A stretch of DNA of 64,000 bases from Rhizopus arrhizus. Its lineage: Eukaryota; Mucoromycota; Mucoromycetes; Mucorales; Rhizopodaceae. Below are positions 1 through 11,366 of the stretch, one piece after another. Position 1 is the first letter of the stretch. Each line of letters starts with the position of its first letter. Below the pieces are notes generated by a model. The model worked only from the letters and a program-made list of their open reading frames with translations, made no database searches and was not told the DNA's origin. The stretch spans positions 186,001 through 250,000 of the forward strand of contig JAKZZE010000035.1 of NCBI GenBank assembly GCA_024220505.1, read 5' to 3'. Both the position numbers and the translations under genes were made by a program.

Positions 1-40
1 TAATTTTCAAAAAAAAAAAAAAAAAAAAAAAACAAAATAG

Positions 41-2750
41 AATCGAGAAGAGTATCTGAAGCTAACGACAACGGGGAGGAAACTGTCGAATACTCATCAG
101 CCATTCCTGAACCAGTAACTGAAGGTATATTTTTAATCAGCAAAGTATTTAATATAAGAAAGGTTTTATTTATTGAAATGTATTTTGCAACTTGTTAGAC
201 GGAATGAATATTGACGAAGAGGAAGGAATGAGTAATGAAGAACAGCTTCGTCACCTCTTGCTGTTGTTCATTGTGCTTTTTCAAGCAAAGCACCTCTCGG
301 TGAAAGCCGGTGAAGACTTGTTGGCCTTTCTTTCCTTCTTTGTCCGTTCTCTTGGCCATGGTATGGAGATTCCTACAAAGATCTCTACTGCCCGTACTAT
401 GGTCAATTATTCCACTGCCAGCAATGGTTTGTCCCGTTTTCTTGTTTGCTCTGCTTGTCGAAGCGTTTACACTTCTGGAAGCTTGCATTCTCGCTCCTGT
501 GGCTATGTACGCTTCCCTCACAACCCTTATCGACAAGCACAACCATGTGGAAATGCTCTTTTTGCAGGCAGCAGTTTAAAGCCAGTGCTTGAGTATCCCT
601 ACAACTCAATTACTGAGACTTTAAAAAAGTTCTTTATGCGACCCAGTTTTGAACAACAAATTGAGCAATGGAGAAGAAGATCAGTTGATGAAGATGTTAT
701 GTTCGACATATACGATGGCAGAGTTTGGAATCAGCTTGTGGATTCAAACGGGCAAATTTTTACCAGTCAACCCAGATCATTGATGGTATCCTTGAATGTG
801 GATTGGTTCCAGCCAAGTGACAACATGAAGCATTCTAGTGGTGCCATTTACCTTGCAATCAACAATCTGCCAAGAAATACACGTATGAAGTTTTCCAACA
901 TCGTTTTGGCAGGTGTTATTCCTGGACCACATGAGCCCAATGATGATCAAATCCAAAACTTCTTGAAGCCATTGGTAGATGAATTGCTTGTACTGTACAA
1001 TGGTGTTATAATGCCCACTTACGAAAATCCTAACGGAGAACTAGTTCGTGTGGCATTGATGTCCATCAATTGTGATATGCCTGCAGCAAGAAAAGTAGCT
1101 GGATACATGGGCGCCATGGCTACTAAAGCATGTAACAAGTGCTCAACTGCTTTTGGCCGTCTATCAACTGGTACCAGGTCTTCAAAACCAAACTTTTCTG
1201 ATTTCAACGATGAAAACTGGGTGCAAAGAACGTGGGAACAGCAAAGATTTGATGCGTATGACTGGTTGACTGCTACGCACAAGGCACAACAAGAAGAAAA
1301 ACAGGCAAGTTCTGGTACAAAGTGGAGTGAAGTACATCGACTTCCTTACTTTGATGTGGTGAGATATGTAACTGTCGATCCAATGCATAACTTGTTTCTT
1401 GGAACGCCTAAAAAAATGATTGAAGTCTGGCAGGATTTTGGCTTGCTTGTTTCTACTGATTTTCCAGCAATGGCAACAGAGTCGACTACTATCAGCATTC
1501 CTCAGCAATACGCTAAGCTATCTGAAGGTATGTAATACTGCTTGATCGTGTTTATATATACATGGAATAAAGCTTTATTTCATGGTGGAACAAAATACTT
1601 ATTTTTTTTTCTTTTTTTTTTAAAAAAAATAGGAAAAATCTCTGGTGCTTTTGCTAATATGAAATCAGATGAGTGGAGAACCTGGGTTGTTGTGCTGTCA
1701 CCTTTCCTGCTCAAACAAAAACTGGCAGGTGAACATTTTACAAACTGGTTGCGGTATGTCGATGCTGTGAAGCTGGTCACTGGCCCTTCCATCACAGTAG
1801 AAGACATAGATACCGCACATCTATTGATGAAAAACTTTGGCAAGACCTGTGTCGAGCTGTATGGTGAATCTATGCCCACCCCAAATATGCATATGCATCT
1901 TCATTTAAAAGAAAGCTTCCTGGACTTTGGTCCCTCATACTCTTTTTGGCTTTATGGCTTTGAACGTCTCAATGGCGATATGAAACATATCAACATCAAT
2001 TTTAAGACTGGATTTGAAACCACTTATGCTACTATGTTTATTCAAAATGTTCACACACAAGATCTAGTATATTCTTTACATTCCTTTATAAATTCAACAA
2101 ACGAAGACATACTCCTACTAATTAAATTTATAGAAGAGATAGGTGAGGTTACGAATGACGAGAGTGGTTTAACGCCATTTGATTACTCTCGTTTCATAGA
2201 CGGACCTAGCTTATTCAATTCAACAATAACTGGTAGTGAGCCTCTGCCACCCACATCCTTTCCTTTAAATTTCGACAATCGAACTCAACTTATATGCCCA
2301 GAACACTATGAATCATTAATTAATTACTACACCTATACCTATGCACTCATCCCTGGCACGTTTATCAGCAATATTATTCATTCATTTAAAAATATAAACT
2401 TGCTTGGACAAAAATATACATCATCAAAAAATACTTCAACTTCTTCATCCTCCTGCATTATCCAAGCTATTATCAACAACGAAATACGCATTGGTCAAAT
2501 TTCTTATCTCTTTACACATTCATTTAACAACTACACTCATTACTTTGCATTTGTCAATTGGTACAGCCATGCGACCCATCACTTTCCCTCCTTTGATGAT
2601 ACTGGCATTCAAGTGTGGAAAAACCAGTTTGACCCAGTCTCACAACAAAATATACTTCCTGTTCACAAAATTCACAATCCAGTAGCAGTGAAGTCATATT
2701 TAGATAATCATATTCTTACACTTTCTCTCCCAAGACGGATCTATATGTAA
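41..2750 (+). CDS. Tnp2-type (CACTA/Plavaka-like) transposase, copy A; 5' end outside the window
   Basis: DDE-type transposase of the Tnp2/CACTA group, acting on its own DNA element in the nucleus. Exons read as about 41-124, 199-1527 and 1633-2750; both introns are GT-AG and the frame is continuous across both. Visible motifs are a CxxC pair near residue 100 of exon 2 (FLVCSACRSVY), the YDGRVWNQ and VIPGPHEPN blocks, DPMHNLFLGT, and a C-terminal MHLHLKES..FWLYGFERLNG block. These resemble fungal Tnp2/Plavaka proteins and are shared with the second copy at 12,386-14,485. No stop codon or frameshift is seen, so copy A may encode a full protein once the upstream exon is added. It converges on the accessory gene, with 161 bp between the two stop codons. 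Confidence 0.85.
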
Positions 2751-2766
2751 AAACTATGTCGAAGCG

Positions 2767-2805
2767 TTCATTCATTCATTTATTATTATTATTATTATTA
2801 TTGTT
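2767..2805. repeat. ATTC/ATT microsatellite after the Tnp2 stop codon
   Basis: Short run of ATTC then TTA units in the 161-bp gap between the convergent Tnp2 and accessory genes. It probably lies in the 3' untranslated region. No function is inferred. Confidence 0.8.
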
Positions 2806-2911
2806 TTATTATATATTTTACTAAAGAATCATTCAATAGACTTTTTTTTAAAAAATTTTATTCAATTTGTGAAGAAACAACAAACCAAGAAAAAAAAAAG
2901 GGGAAGAATGC

Positions 2912-3994
2912 CTACTGCATTGAACTGGAAGTCGCAAAAGAGGAAGAAGCAGAAACAGAGGTTGGAAAACCAAGAGCAGAAGAAGAAAAAGCCCAGGAAG
3001 GAAAATCGGCATCATCAAGTTTGTCGGGGAACTCCACCTCAACGTTTTCTATTATTCTTCTAATAGTTGGTGGAGCCCCCTTTTTCTTCATCGACTCCTT
3101 GTATCGTTTTTGCAACTCTTCGTGGAATTGCACCACCTATAGATTAATTAAGGTATATTAGAAGATGAAACTTGTCAACAACATTTTGCTTACTTCGTTG
3201 CTTCTAAATGATGGCCTTTTGACCACGAACGTACGGCCGTTCTCGTCCTCTGGCCCATCTTCTTCATCTGACGTCCAGTCAACAGTCAGAATTTTACCAG
3301 CGAACGGGAAACGGGCGTCGAACGCGGAAGGGTTAGCCATATAAACAGATCTCCTGTTAGAGAGTTTCTATTGTAAGGTATCAATGTAAGTATTTCCTAT
3401 ATTTTATAGTATAATCTTCAAAATATTAAATACTCACCGTATTTATACGGCTACGACAGGTAGTTTTTGGTGAAACAACTGTCTTCCCCTTGGCCTTGCT
3501 CATCATGTAGGAATACTTGCTCCTAATTATAGCATTTATTTGTGAGGTGGTGAGCAAATCAAAACGATGGTGCTTTCTGGCTTGCTCATACAACAATGCC
3601 TTGACTTTTCTGTTATTTTTATGGGCGAAGGTAACGTCCAAGTCAAATTCGCTTCTGCGACCAACAACGTAATCACGGTAGTATTCTGCTAAATAACTCT
3701 ATATGACACAGAAAGGTATAAAATATAGTTATTAAATTACAATTACTAATTTAATAAATATGTCCTAAACTTACACTGCATTCTTTTTTGGCCGCGTCGA
3801 CCTCAGCTTCTGAAGCTCGGTGTTGCTGCTGCTGCTGTTGCTGCTGCTGTTGCTGTTGCTGCAGCAATTGTTGTAATTGCTGTATCTGAGCAGCTATTAT
3901 CTCTGGTGCGAGACCAGAGGCTGCTCCGATGGCTTCAGTGCCAACAGGGCTCTCCAAGCGAGGAGCTGTAAAGCTACTGAAGCTTGCAACAGGA

Positions 3995-4064
<70 letters not shown>

Positions 4065-4176
4065 CAGCAGAAACAGGAACAACGGTGGATGATGATCCAG
4101 CAATGCTCATGGAAATTCTTGCTCTCTTGGGAGCATTGCTGGGAACGTTGATGGGGGTGGCAGCACGACGAGACAT
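2912..4176 (-). CDS. Transposon accessory protein of unknown function, copy A (four exons)
   Basis: Exons read as 4176-3775, 3698-3438, 3367-3194 and 3136-2912. All three introns have good GTAAGT/GTGAGT-type donors, end in AG and are phase 0, giving about 353 residues without a stop. The start MSRRAATPIN follows an AT-rich leader. Residues about 38-60 are an Ala-Pro run and about 95-115 a Gln run; the rest is basic and acidic with an acidic DEEDGPEDENG stretch in exon 3. I recognise no known domain. The second Tnp2 copy has a gene in the same place, orientation and exon plan (14,596-19,245), so this looks like a real second gene of the element, perhaps a DNA-binding partner like plant TnpA. 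That role is inference. Confidence 0.75.
3819..4070. repeat. CAG/CTG run and AGGAGC hexamer array inside accessory gene exon 1
   Basis: A CTG-rich run (about 3819-3862) encodes poly-Gln on the minus strand, and an AGGAGC array (about 3991-4070) encodes (Ala-Pro)n. Both are in frame and prone to length change. The second accessory gene lacks them, so they are not essential to the family. Confidence 0.85.
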
Positions 4177-4647
4177 TTTTTAAAACAAATTATATATGGA
4201 AGAAAAAAAAAAAAACATAAGTACAAAATAAATTGAAGATGAACACAAAACAAGATGATACTTTTGTTTGTTCTACAAAAAAAGCGAAGAAAAAAAAGCC
4301 TTTGGAGTTAAAGATATTACATTTAAATAAAAAAAAAAAAAAGAAGAGAAAGTTTAAACTGCTTATGAATAGCCTCTCTGAATGTTTCAATAGTTAAACA
4401 GTATTAAAGAAGACTTATTTTTAATCGATAGTGGGTAACTGTAACACTGGTAAAATGAGGCTATAAAAAAAGTACTTTTTTTTTTTTCTTTTTTTTTAAA
4501 CAAAACATTCTTTCTAAAAGGTAAGTTCTTAACATTATATATATTCTATTTCTATTCTTATGGTATTTTTTTTTTTAGTAAAGTTGTGTTTGTTCCTTTC
4601 TTGATGTTTTAAATGGTCTTTATAAAGTCTCTCCCATGATTATCATT

Positions 4648-5031
4648 GCTTCTTTTACTTGTTAGTATAAGCTTGGCTGATGCTTTTTTTTCTTTTTTTT
4701 TTTATCTCATGATCCATCTAAAGCAAGGTACTATTACTTTTACTATATACTCAATAACTAATAATTATTATAGATGCGTACTGCTTCCTTTTTTTTTTTT
4801 TTACTTGTTGGTAAAGCTTAGCAAGGTTTTTCTCTTAGCCCATCTAAAGCAAGGTGCTATTATTTTTGCTACATATACTCAATAGCTAATAAATATTATA
4901 GATGTCTGATGCTTTTTTAGTCGTTTGTATACGCTTAGCTAGTTTTCTTCCCATGGTCTATCTAAAGAAAGGTACTATTACTTTTATTATATATACACGA
5001 TAGCTAATAACTATTATAGATGAATGCTGCT
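4648..5031. repeat. Three imperfect tandem copies of a unit of about 120-135 bp
   Basis: Each unit carries a TTGTTRGTATAAGCTTRGC-like start, then CATCTAAAGCAAGGTACTAT, then a CTCAATAGCTAATAA block ending TATTATAGATG and TGCTGC. Copies fall at about 4648-4785, 4790-4912 and 4913-5031 and differ by substitutions and T-tract length. No coding potential is seen. Confidence 0.8.
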
Positions 5032-5397
5032 TTACTTTGGCCTTTTCTATCTCTTTTCTGCCTTTGCTTTGGTTCTTAAGTACTGATGTCTTTTCTTTTG
5101 CTTTGAGTACCCAAGTCTTTGAATCCTTGTGTCTTTGAATCCTCGAGCTTGGCTTTTTTTTTTCTTTTTTTCTTTTTTTCTTTTTTTTTTTTTTTTTTTT
5201 CTTTTGAGAAATTTTTGAGTTCCACGAGGCTAATTGATGTATTTTTAGATTAGATGCTGCTATTCTGGTGACATTAGGTAAGTCAAGTACACTTTTAAAA
5301 CGCTACAAGCAAAGAAATACCATGTATTATTATTATTTTATTCAAATAAAAAAAAAGCTATTTTTTATAAACAAAATCCCTATTTTTTTGTGTATAT

Positions 5398-5510
5398 AAA
5401 GCAATATTTATTGCAATATGAATGGTCAATAAAGAAGTATATAAAGCTATATAAGTGGTTCATAAAGAAGTATATAATGCAATATGAGTGGTTTATAAAA
5501 GAGCAAAAAG
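5398..5510. repeat. Imperfect tandem array of about 36-40 bp units
   Basis: The unit GCAATATGARTGGTYYATAA followed by AGAAGTATATAA repeats about three times with small changes (TGGTCAATAAAG, TGGTTCATAAAG, TGGTTTATAAAA). No gene is associated. Confidence 0.75.
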
Positions 5511-5819
5511 ACAAATAAAGTAGTGTTTTACAAAGCGTGATTGGTTGCCAAGCACCATTAGATATCAAATTGATAATAAACAAGAGCCACAACGTAACTG
5601 ATGAAAGATCCATCTTGCAAGATCAGTTAACGAAAAAGTCTCCCAACAGTCTCCTGTGTTGGCCACAAATCTTGTACCATCACATAACCAAAGGGCGAAC
5701 AATAACTTACACGATTTGTGGCAGAGACAGGAGGCTGTGCGTGGATAAATCTCTTACCTGATTGTACACGAATGTAAATTATTTCGCAAGATTGCTAGTC
5801 AATCAGGTAACGAATTTGC

Positions 5820-5854
5820 ACTATTATTTGCAGTGGCAAGTCACTGCAAATAAT
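5820..5854. other. Strong inverted repeat (hairpin)
   Basis: TATTATTTGCAGTG and its complement CACTGCAAATAAT are separated by about 6 bases, giving a near-perfect 13-bp stem. It may be the centre of a small non-autonomous element or a chance palindrome in AT-rich DNA. No flanking target duplication is recognised. Confidence 0.6.
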
Positions 5855-6676
5855 TGGTGATTTTCAGCGTTATCAGTCATTTGCAGTCATTTCTAACATC
5901 AAAATTTCAACGATTTGAACAACATTGAATAAACGAAAAAAATTAAAATGCTCTGTATTGCACCTTTTGAATTTTGAAAAAAGATTTAGGTGCGAAAAAA
6001 ATAAAGAAATTTAATAATTTTATTATTTTTTTTGTGGTGTAAGTATCCATAGAGTTATTCATGTTTTAAAAAAGTGTCTTTTTTTTTCAAATAGTCTCTT
6101 TTTGGAAAGTCTGTTCTCCTCTATCGTTGAAAGACCGATATTTTCTTTTTTTTATTTTTGAGGGCAAAATGCGGAAAACAAAAACACATTATGATTATTT
6201 TGATCAAAAGAATACATATTAGGAAGGCAGTCTGTGTTCTTTAGCTTAGTTCATTTGAAGCGTGTAACAGAACGTAACAAAATAGTTGCGTTTGGGAAAA
6301 AAAAAAAAAGAAGCTGAAAAATTAAAAGTAAAAAAAAAAAGACAAAGTTAAAGAAAAAAAAAAGAATATAGCAATAAAAGATTCCTTATTCAAATGAAAA
6401 CAATAATTTAACAGCAAATATACTTTATAGAAATGCAAATGTTCTTGCATTATAACAAAAGGATACATGTATATTCTAAAAAGAATAAAAAAATAAAGAA
6501 GCTCTGCTCAAATTTTATTACAAGGCAGTTATAATTAACAAATACAAGCAAAAGTTTTTGTGTTTCAAGTAAATAGATTGCTTTATTATTTTTCATGACA
6601 TACAATAAAGAGATTATATGTTTTTAAGCTTATATTGGTTCATTACTTACTTTATGTTTGCAGATGGGTGTAATTT

Positions 6677-6711
6677 GCCATTAGCCATTAGCCATTAGCC
6701 ATTAGCCATTA
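6677..6711. repeat. (GCCATTA)5 microsatellite
   Basis: Five exact tandem copies of the heptamer GCCATTA, in non-coding DNA upstream of the copy B transposase remnant. Confidence 0.95.
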
Positions 6712-6872
6712 GAGATGTTAACATTGCCAACTTCCTTTACTAAAAAGAGTTTTTCAGCAGCAAGCAGTAATATAAGTTTGATATTCTTATAGTTTTATCT
6801 GTTGGAAAGAATAACTTTGCTCATGAGGTTCATGTTCGTCATCCGAATGTGTCCCATTAGGAATTCCTCATA

Positions 6873-8475
6873 CAGTAAGGGACAAAATCAGTCCGTTTTT
6901 TGGATTTTTCGCAATGCCTCGCCGGGAATTAAACTTAGGGCTTCGCTTTGCTGACGAAACATTTGCACGCAAGCTAGACAAAATTATTGGTGTAACCTAA
7001 TTGCTTCTACCACCATTTTCTCTGTAGTTATGGCGGAAAAAGTGATTTTCCGTGATTGTTGCTAACGCCCGATTTTGCATTAGACACCATATCTCCAGAA
7101 ACAGTCACTGGACTGACTTGAGATTTAGTTTGGTACGTCTTATGACGTCATTGAACGCTAACGTGTTCTCATATTTTAGCTTCTTTTATTTTTTTACATT
7201 TTTTCTTTTTCCTCATTTACCTCATCTCAGATTAGCCAAACACGCCATGACAGCAAAGAATGCCGACAAACATGCCCAAATTGAAAACATGTTGAACCAC
7301 TCCATTCCATGGGATGTAATTAAAAAAAAAGTAGGCTGTGGAAAGTCCATGATTCGAAGAATTTCAAGGAAAACCAAGTTGCAGTCAAAAAATAGCGCGG
7401 GTAGACATCGTTTACTCACACCTAGGGAGGAAACCAAAGCAGCTAGAGACATAAGACTTGGCTTATCTAAAAGCGCAGCCGATGCTTCCTTTGGCGTTAA
7501 AAAACCAGATCAAATGGTCAATCCAAAAACAATTGCTCGTACTTTGAAACGCAAAGGTCTAAAATCGACTAAGAAAAAGACGGTACTTCCACTTAATAAT
7601 GACAAGCAAAAGGCACGATATGATTGGGCAAAGGCTCATAAAGCCTGGTCCGAGACTGATTGGGAACGCGTTGTCTTTTCTGATGAGACAAAGATCCAAA
7701 AAAGAGGGTCTAATGGCCTAGAATACGCTTGGAAAGAGGATAATGCACCTTATCGAGACCATCACTACAAAAAGAAACATGCTTATGGAGGAGGCGGGAT
7801 CATGCTTTGGAGTTGCATAACTATACATGGAGGGGGCTACATGTCCTGGCTACAAAGTAATGTAAATGGTGAGCTATACACGTCAGTACTTGAGGAGGAA
7901 TACAAGGAGACATTGAAGTATTATGGCCTGCAAAGTAAGGACATGATCTTTCAACAAGATAATGCAAGCATCCATTGTGCTTCAGCTCCTTCAAAATGGT
8001 TCCAAAAGAACAAGATTAAGCTCCTGAGTTGGCCAGCATACTCCCCTGACCTTAACCCAATTGAAAATGCATGGGCCATGCTTAAAAAGAAGGAACAGAT
8101 GACAAGACCACCTTCTTCTGTGGTTGAGACTGACCAAGCATTTTTTGACCGGGTTTCGAAGCTTTGGTATGACCTAGCAACTCCAGAGTACTGTAGAAAC
8201 CTTATTCACTCTATGCCCCGTCGAGTTCGGGACGTAATCCAGCGTAAGGGCCGCGATACCAAGTACTAATCGAAATTCAAAAAAATAAAAATACATTATT
8301 TTCAATATATCTTCTTATAACATGGCGGAAAATAAAAAATACCATTTCCGACAAATATTGTCAACTTTGTTGAAGGAAGAGACAAATTTTTCGTCAGCAA
8401 AGCAGAGCTCTAAGCTTAATTCCCGGCGAGGCATTGCGAAAAAACCAAAAAACGGACTGATTTTGTCCCTTACTG
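6873..8475 (+). mobile_element. Tc1/mariner element (DD34E) with TA target duplication
   Basis: Ends are CAGTAAGGGACAAAATCAGT and its complement, with inverted repeats recognisable for about 95 bp and a few mismatches. TA flanks both sides (6871-6872, 8476-8477). The element is 1,603 bp and carries one plus-strand transposase. It sits inside the 5' part of the copy B Tnp2 gene. The TIR mismatches suggest it is not brand new. Confidence 0.95.
7247..8269 (+). CDS. Tc1-family transposase (DD34E), intact
   Basis: Cut-and-paste transposase of about 340 residues, usual for Tc1. The N-terminal helix-turn-helix reads SIPWDVIKKKVGCGKSMIRR. Catalytic residues are D in VVFSDETKI, D in IFQQDNASIH and E in SPDLNPIENAW, with 34 residues between the second D and E. 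I chose the ATG at 7247 because residues upstream of it are hydrophobic junk from the TIR; an AG just before ATTAGCC leaves a small 5' intron possible. No stop or frameshift, so it may be functional. Confidence 0.9.
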   Translation: MTAKNADKHAQIENMLNHSIPWDVIKKKVGCGKSMIRRISRKTKLQSKNSAGRHRLLTPREETKAARDIRLGLSKSAADASFGVKKPDQMVNPKTIARTLKRKGLKSTKKKTVLPLNNDKQKARYDWAKAHKAWSETDWERVVFSDETKIQKRGSNGLEYAWKEDNAPYRDHHYKKKHAYGGGGIMLWSCITIHGGGYMSWLQSNVNGELYTSVLEEEYKETLKYYGLQSKDMIFQQDNASIHCASAPSKWFQKNKIKLLSWPAYSPDLNPIENAWAMLKKKEQMTRPPSSVVETDQAFFDRVSKLWYDLATPEYCRNLIHSMPRRVRDVIQRKGRDTKY

Positions 8476-8648
8476 TAGTAATGAAATTTGCGAATGATCT
8501 TGCTTTTCTCTTAAACCATCAACCAATTTTTCCCGCAAAATTGGATACCATGCGTAATGCTGTTGGAATCGATTATACTTACAAGGGCATGTTTCGCCTT
8601 GTTGTCTGTCCCGAATGCCATACTCTATATCAGCCTGAAGAAGTACAC

Positions 8649-9071
8649 TGTTTTGCCAAGTATTAAAATAAAAGACAAAAACTAAAAAGACAATAGTTGT
8701 GAAACTAAAGATTATATATTTCTTTATTAATAAAAACATTTGAGGCTATTTATACTTTTTGGATGTCTGGATCTTTACCGCTATTTCAATTAATCGGTTA
8801 AAAGAATGATGTGGGAAGAATGGGAAGATAAAGGAAAGATAGTAGATAATCAATAGCCGCTGTCTTCTTGACGAATCAAGGGACAATGAAGTAGATAAAT
8901 TATTGATCTAACGATAATTATCGAATAAAGTTGGATTGAACTGCCGTTGTTATAATCAGGTTCCGATATAGTCGTGGGAACGCCGATAGGGACAACAGGG
9001 CAGAGTTGGCTATTGCGGAGATCTCTCGTTTATCCATGAATGTTCACTTTACTAGTTGTGTGGATACAACA
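8649..9071. mobile_element. Solo LTR of Gypsy family 1, with TACAC target duplication
   Basis: 423 bp, TGTTTTGCC to GATACAACA, the same length as the LTRs of the Gypsy element at 20,238-26,443 but differing at roughly ten positions. TACAC occurs on both sides (8644-8648, 9072-9076). It is what remains after LTR-LTR recombination removed a full element from the copy B Tnp2 gene. Confidence 0.95.
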
Positions 9072-9730
9072 TACACTGTGATTCGAAGTGCACCTTTTCT
9101 GAATTTCGCATCACATGTACAGTGGGTGAAAAAACTCTAAAAACGTCAGACATTTTTTCTGTTTTTAGCCTCTGTGAGCATGTATAGTGACTTAGATGAT
9201 GCAACAAATTTATGACATGCTTGTTTGACTTTCTGTTACATCTCATGAAAGTTTCAATCTCAGAATAATATTTAACAGTCCGCAAAAGCGATGGAAGTGT
9301 TGTAGGTTTATTTTTAGAGTTTTTTCCTTTTACTTTTATTATGTTATAGATGACTTAGTACTTCGTAGATCCACCATTGGCATCGATTACTGCCTTAATA
9401 CGTGCAGGCATAGTGTCAATATACCTTCTGCAAACTTCTTTGTCGAAGGAGTTCCATTCCTTTTCAACTCTTTCCCACAATTCATGAACACCTTTGGCCT
9501 TCTTGTCATATAACGATAGCTTCAACTTCAAATGGTGCCAGAGGTGCTCAATTGGGTTAAGATCAGGACTTTGGGCTGGCCAGTCATCAATATAGTTGAC
9601 TCTATTAGCAGTTAGCCATTGGATGGTTGACTTGGAACGATGCTTTGGATCACCATCGTGCTGAAAGTATGCTATAGACCAATCCATATCATAGTATTCC
9701 ATTGTTTTCCAAAGTGTTGTGTCCAATATA

Positions 9731-11366
9731 CAGTGGGTCAAAAAACTGCACCAACCTAACCTAGTTTTTCGGAAATAAGAGCACAGGTCTGTCAGTTTAT
9801 TAGCAAACATTATGAAACTTGAACCAAACAGAGTTAATACTATTATGATTTATTGACAAAAATTTCAAAGTCAGAAGCTGAGTATACACTTAAAGCGCGT
9901 CCAGAAAAAAGCGGAGGTCGGTTGGTGCAGTTTTTTGACTTCCTTAAAATCGAGTGGATCCTCCCTTTTCTGCTAATACTGCTTGTATTCTGTCGGGCAT
10001 ACTGTCTATATATTTGATGCACTGTTCTTTAGTAAACGAATTCCATTCATTTTCGACTCTTTCCCACAGTTCATTGATGCTGGTCGCCCTATTATTATAC
10101 ATGCTCAGCTTTAACTTCAAATGATGCCATACATGTTCAATAGGATTAAGATCTGGACTTTGTGATGGCCAATCGTCAATGTAAACCATGCCACTATCTT
10201 TCATCCACTGCGTTGTGGACTTTGATCGGTGTTTAGGGTCATTGTCGTGCTGAAATACAGATGTTTTCCAATTCAGACCGTAGTACTCCATAGTGTCTTT
10301 CAGACTTGTACCAAGAATTTCTTGGTATAGCTCTGAATTCATGGTACCATCATAAACCTGACATGCGTATCCAGGTCCTGCGCTGGTTATACAACCCCAT
10401 AACATGAGACCACCGCCTCCATGCTTCACAGTAACGTCGATATGGTGGGGCTGTAAACGATCGCATTTTTTTTCCAATAATATTTGCAACCATCAGAGCC
10501 CCAAATGTTAATTTTGGTCTCATCAGAAAAGATCACACGTCGCCAATCATATACTGTCCAATATTGATGCTTTTTGGCCCATGCCAATCGAGCCTTCTTG
10601 TGTTTTTCAGTCAATAAAGGCTTCTTCTTTTTGATCTCAGCATAAATTTCAACTGAATGTAAAACATTGATGGCCGATTGATACTACATAGGGTGTCCAA
10701 GCTCCTCCAACTTCATTTGCACATCCTTGGCAGTCTTCAAATAACCCGTGAGTACTTGTCTCTTGATGTATCGACGCGTTGATTCTGTCACAATGCTCGG
10801 TCTACCTCCACTTTTACGTATTCTATTATGCATCCACTTATTTGCATACCTATTAACGGTATTTCTATGCACTCCAACTCGTTTCCCAATGACTGTAGGG
10901 TCAACGCTATCTTCTAATAGTGCTTTGATACTGTTTTGAACATCGGATGGAAGCGTTTTGGGCATTTCTAATGATGGATGGACACTGGTGATGTATGATG
11001 CGCTTGGGTAAAGTAAGAAAGAAAAAAAAAGAAAAACAATTGCAAAAAAGTTTATTTTAAGGTCCCCAGTGTGACTATGTATACCACAGACTAATTTAAA
11101 TCTGCCGGAAAGGACACAGTCCGGACATATCATATCAAACCCACTTTTATTTTAGAAGTCAAAAAACTGCACCAACCGACCTCCGCTTTTTTCTGGACGC
11201 GCTTTAAGTGTATACTCAGCTTCTGACTTTGAAATTTTTGTCAATAAATCATAATAGTATTAACTCTGTTTGGTTCAAGTTTCATAATGTTTGCTAATAA
11301 ACTGACAGACCTGTGCTCTTATTTCCGAAAAACTAGGTTAGGTTGGTGCAGTTTTTTGACCCACTG
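9731..11366 (-). mobile_element. Tc1/mariner element (DD35E) nested inside another Tc1 element
   Basis: Ends CAGTGGGTCAAAAAACTGCA and complement, TA at 9729-9730 and 11367-11368, 1,636 bp. The motif GTCAAAAAACTGCACCAACC recurs reversed about 180 bp inside each end (about 9920-9939 and 11159-11178). A truncated relative lies at 26,444-27,683. It is the youngest layer of this nest. Confidence 0.95.
9944..10965 (-). pseudogene. Tc1 transposase (DD35E) with one nonsense codon and one frameshift
   Basis: Starts MPKTLPSDVQNSIK at 10965. The first open part ends at a TAG after EELGHPM (about 10681-10683). It reopens through KKHQYWTVYDWRRVIFSDET to a run of eight A's on the coding strand (about 10463-10470), where one base is missing, then continues LQPHHIDVTVKHGG to the stop at 9944. 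Catalytic D, D and E are all present (FSDETK, FQHDNDPKH, DLNPIEH). The copy at 26.4-27.3 kb carries both defects at the same places, so a defective form was copied. Confidence 0.88.

Larger units (their letters stand above)
4177..6860. other. AT-rich region between the two Tnp2 elements, no supported gene
   Basis: About 2.7 kb without a convincing coding exon. It holds homopolymer tracts, two imperfect tandem arrays, one strong hairpin and a heptamer repeat, listed separately. Short open frames here are low-complexity and show no family motif. The upstream exons of the copy B transposase should lie here or be lost; a plausible splice acceptor (ATTAG) sits at 6856-6860. A plus-strand TATAAAAA, CT-rich tract and GTAAGT donor occur at about 4465-4540. 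Confidence 0.6.

Noticed and set aside
6677..6711. Regular short repeats, CRISPR-like at first glance
   Set aside because: The five GCCATTA units are directly adjacent with no spacers; a simple microsatellite in a eukaryotic genome.
8322..8666. A single 114-residue gene across the Tc1 right end
   Set aside because: Its first half is the Tc1 TIR; only the part after 8478 is coding, and it belongs to the Tnp2 copy B transposase.
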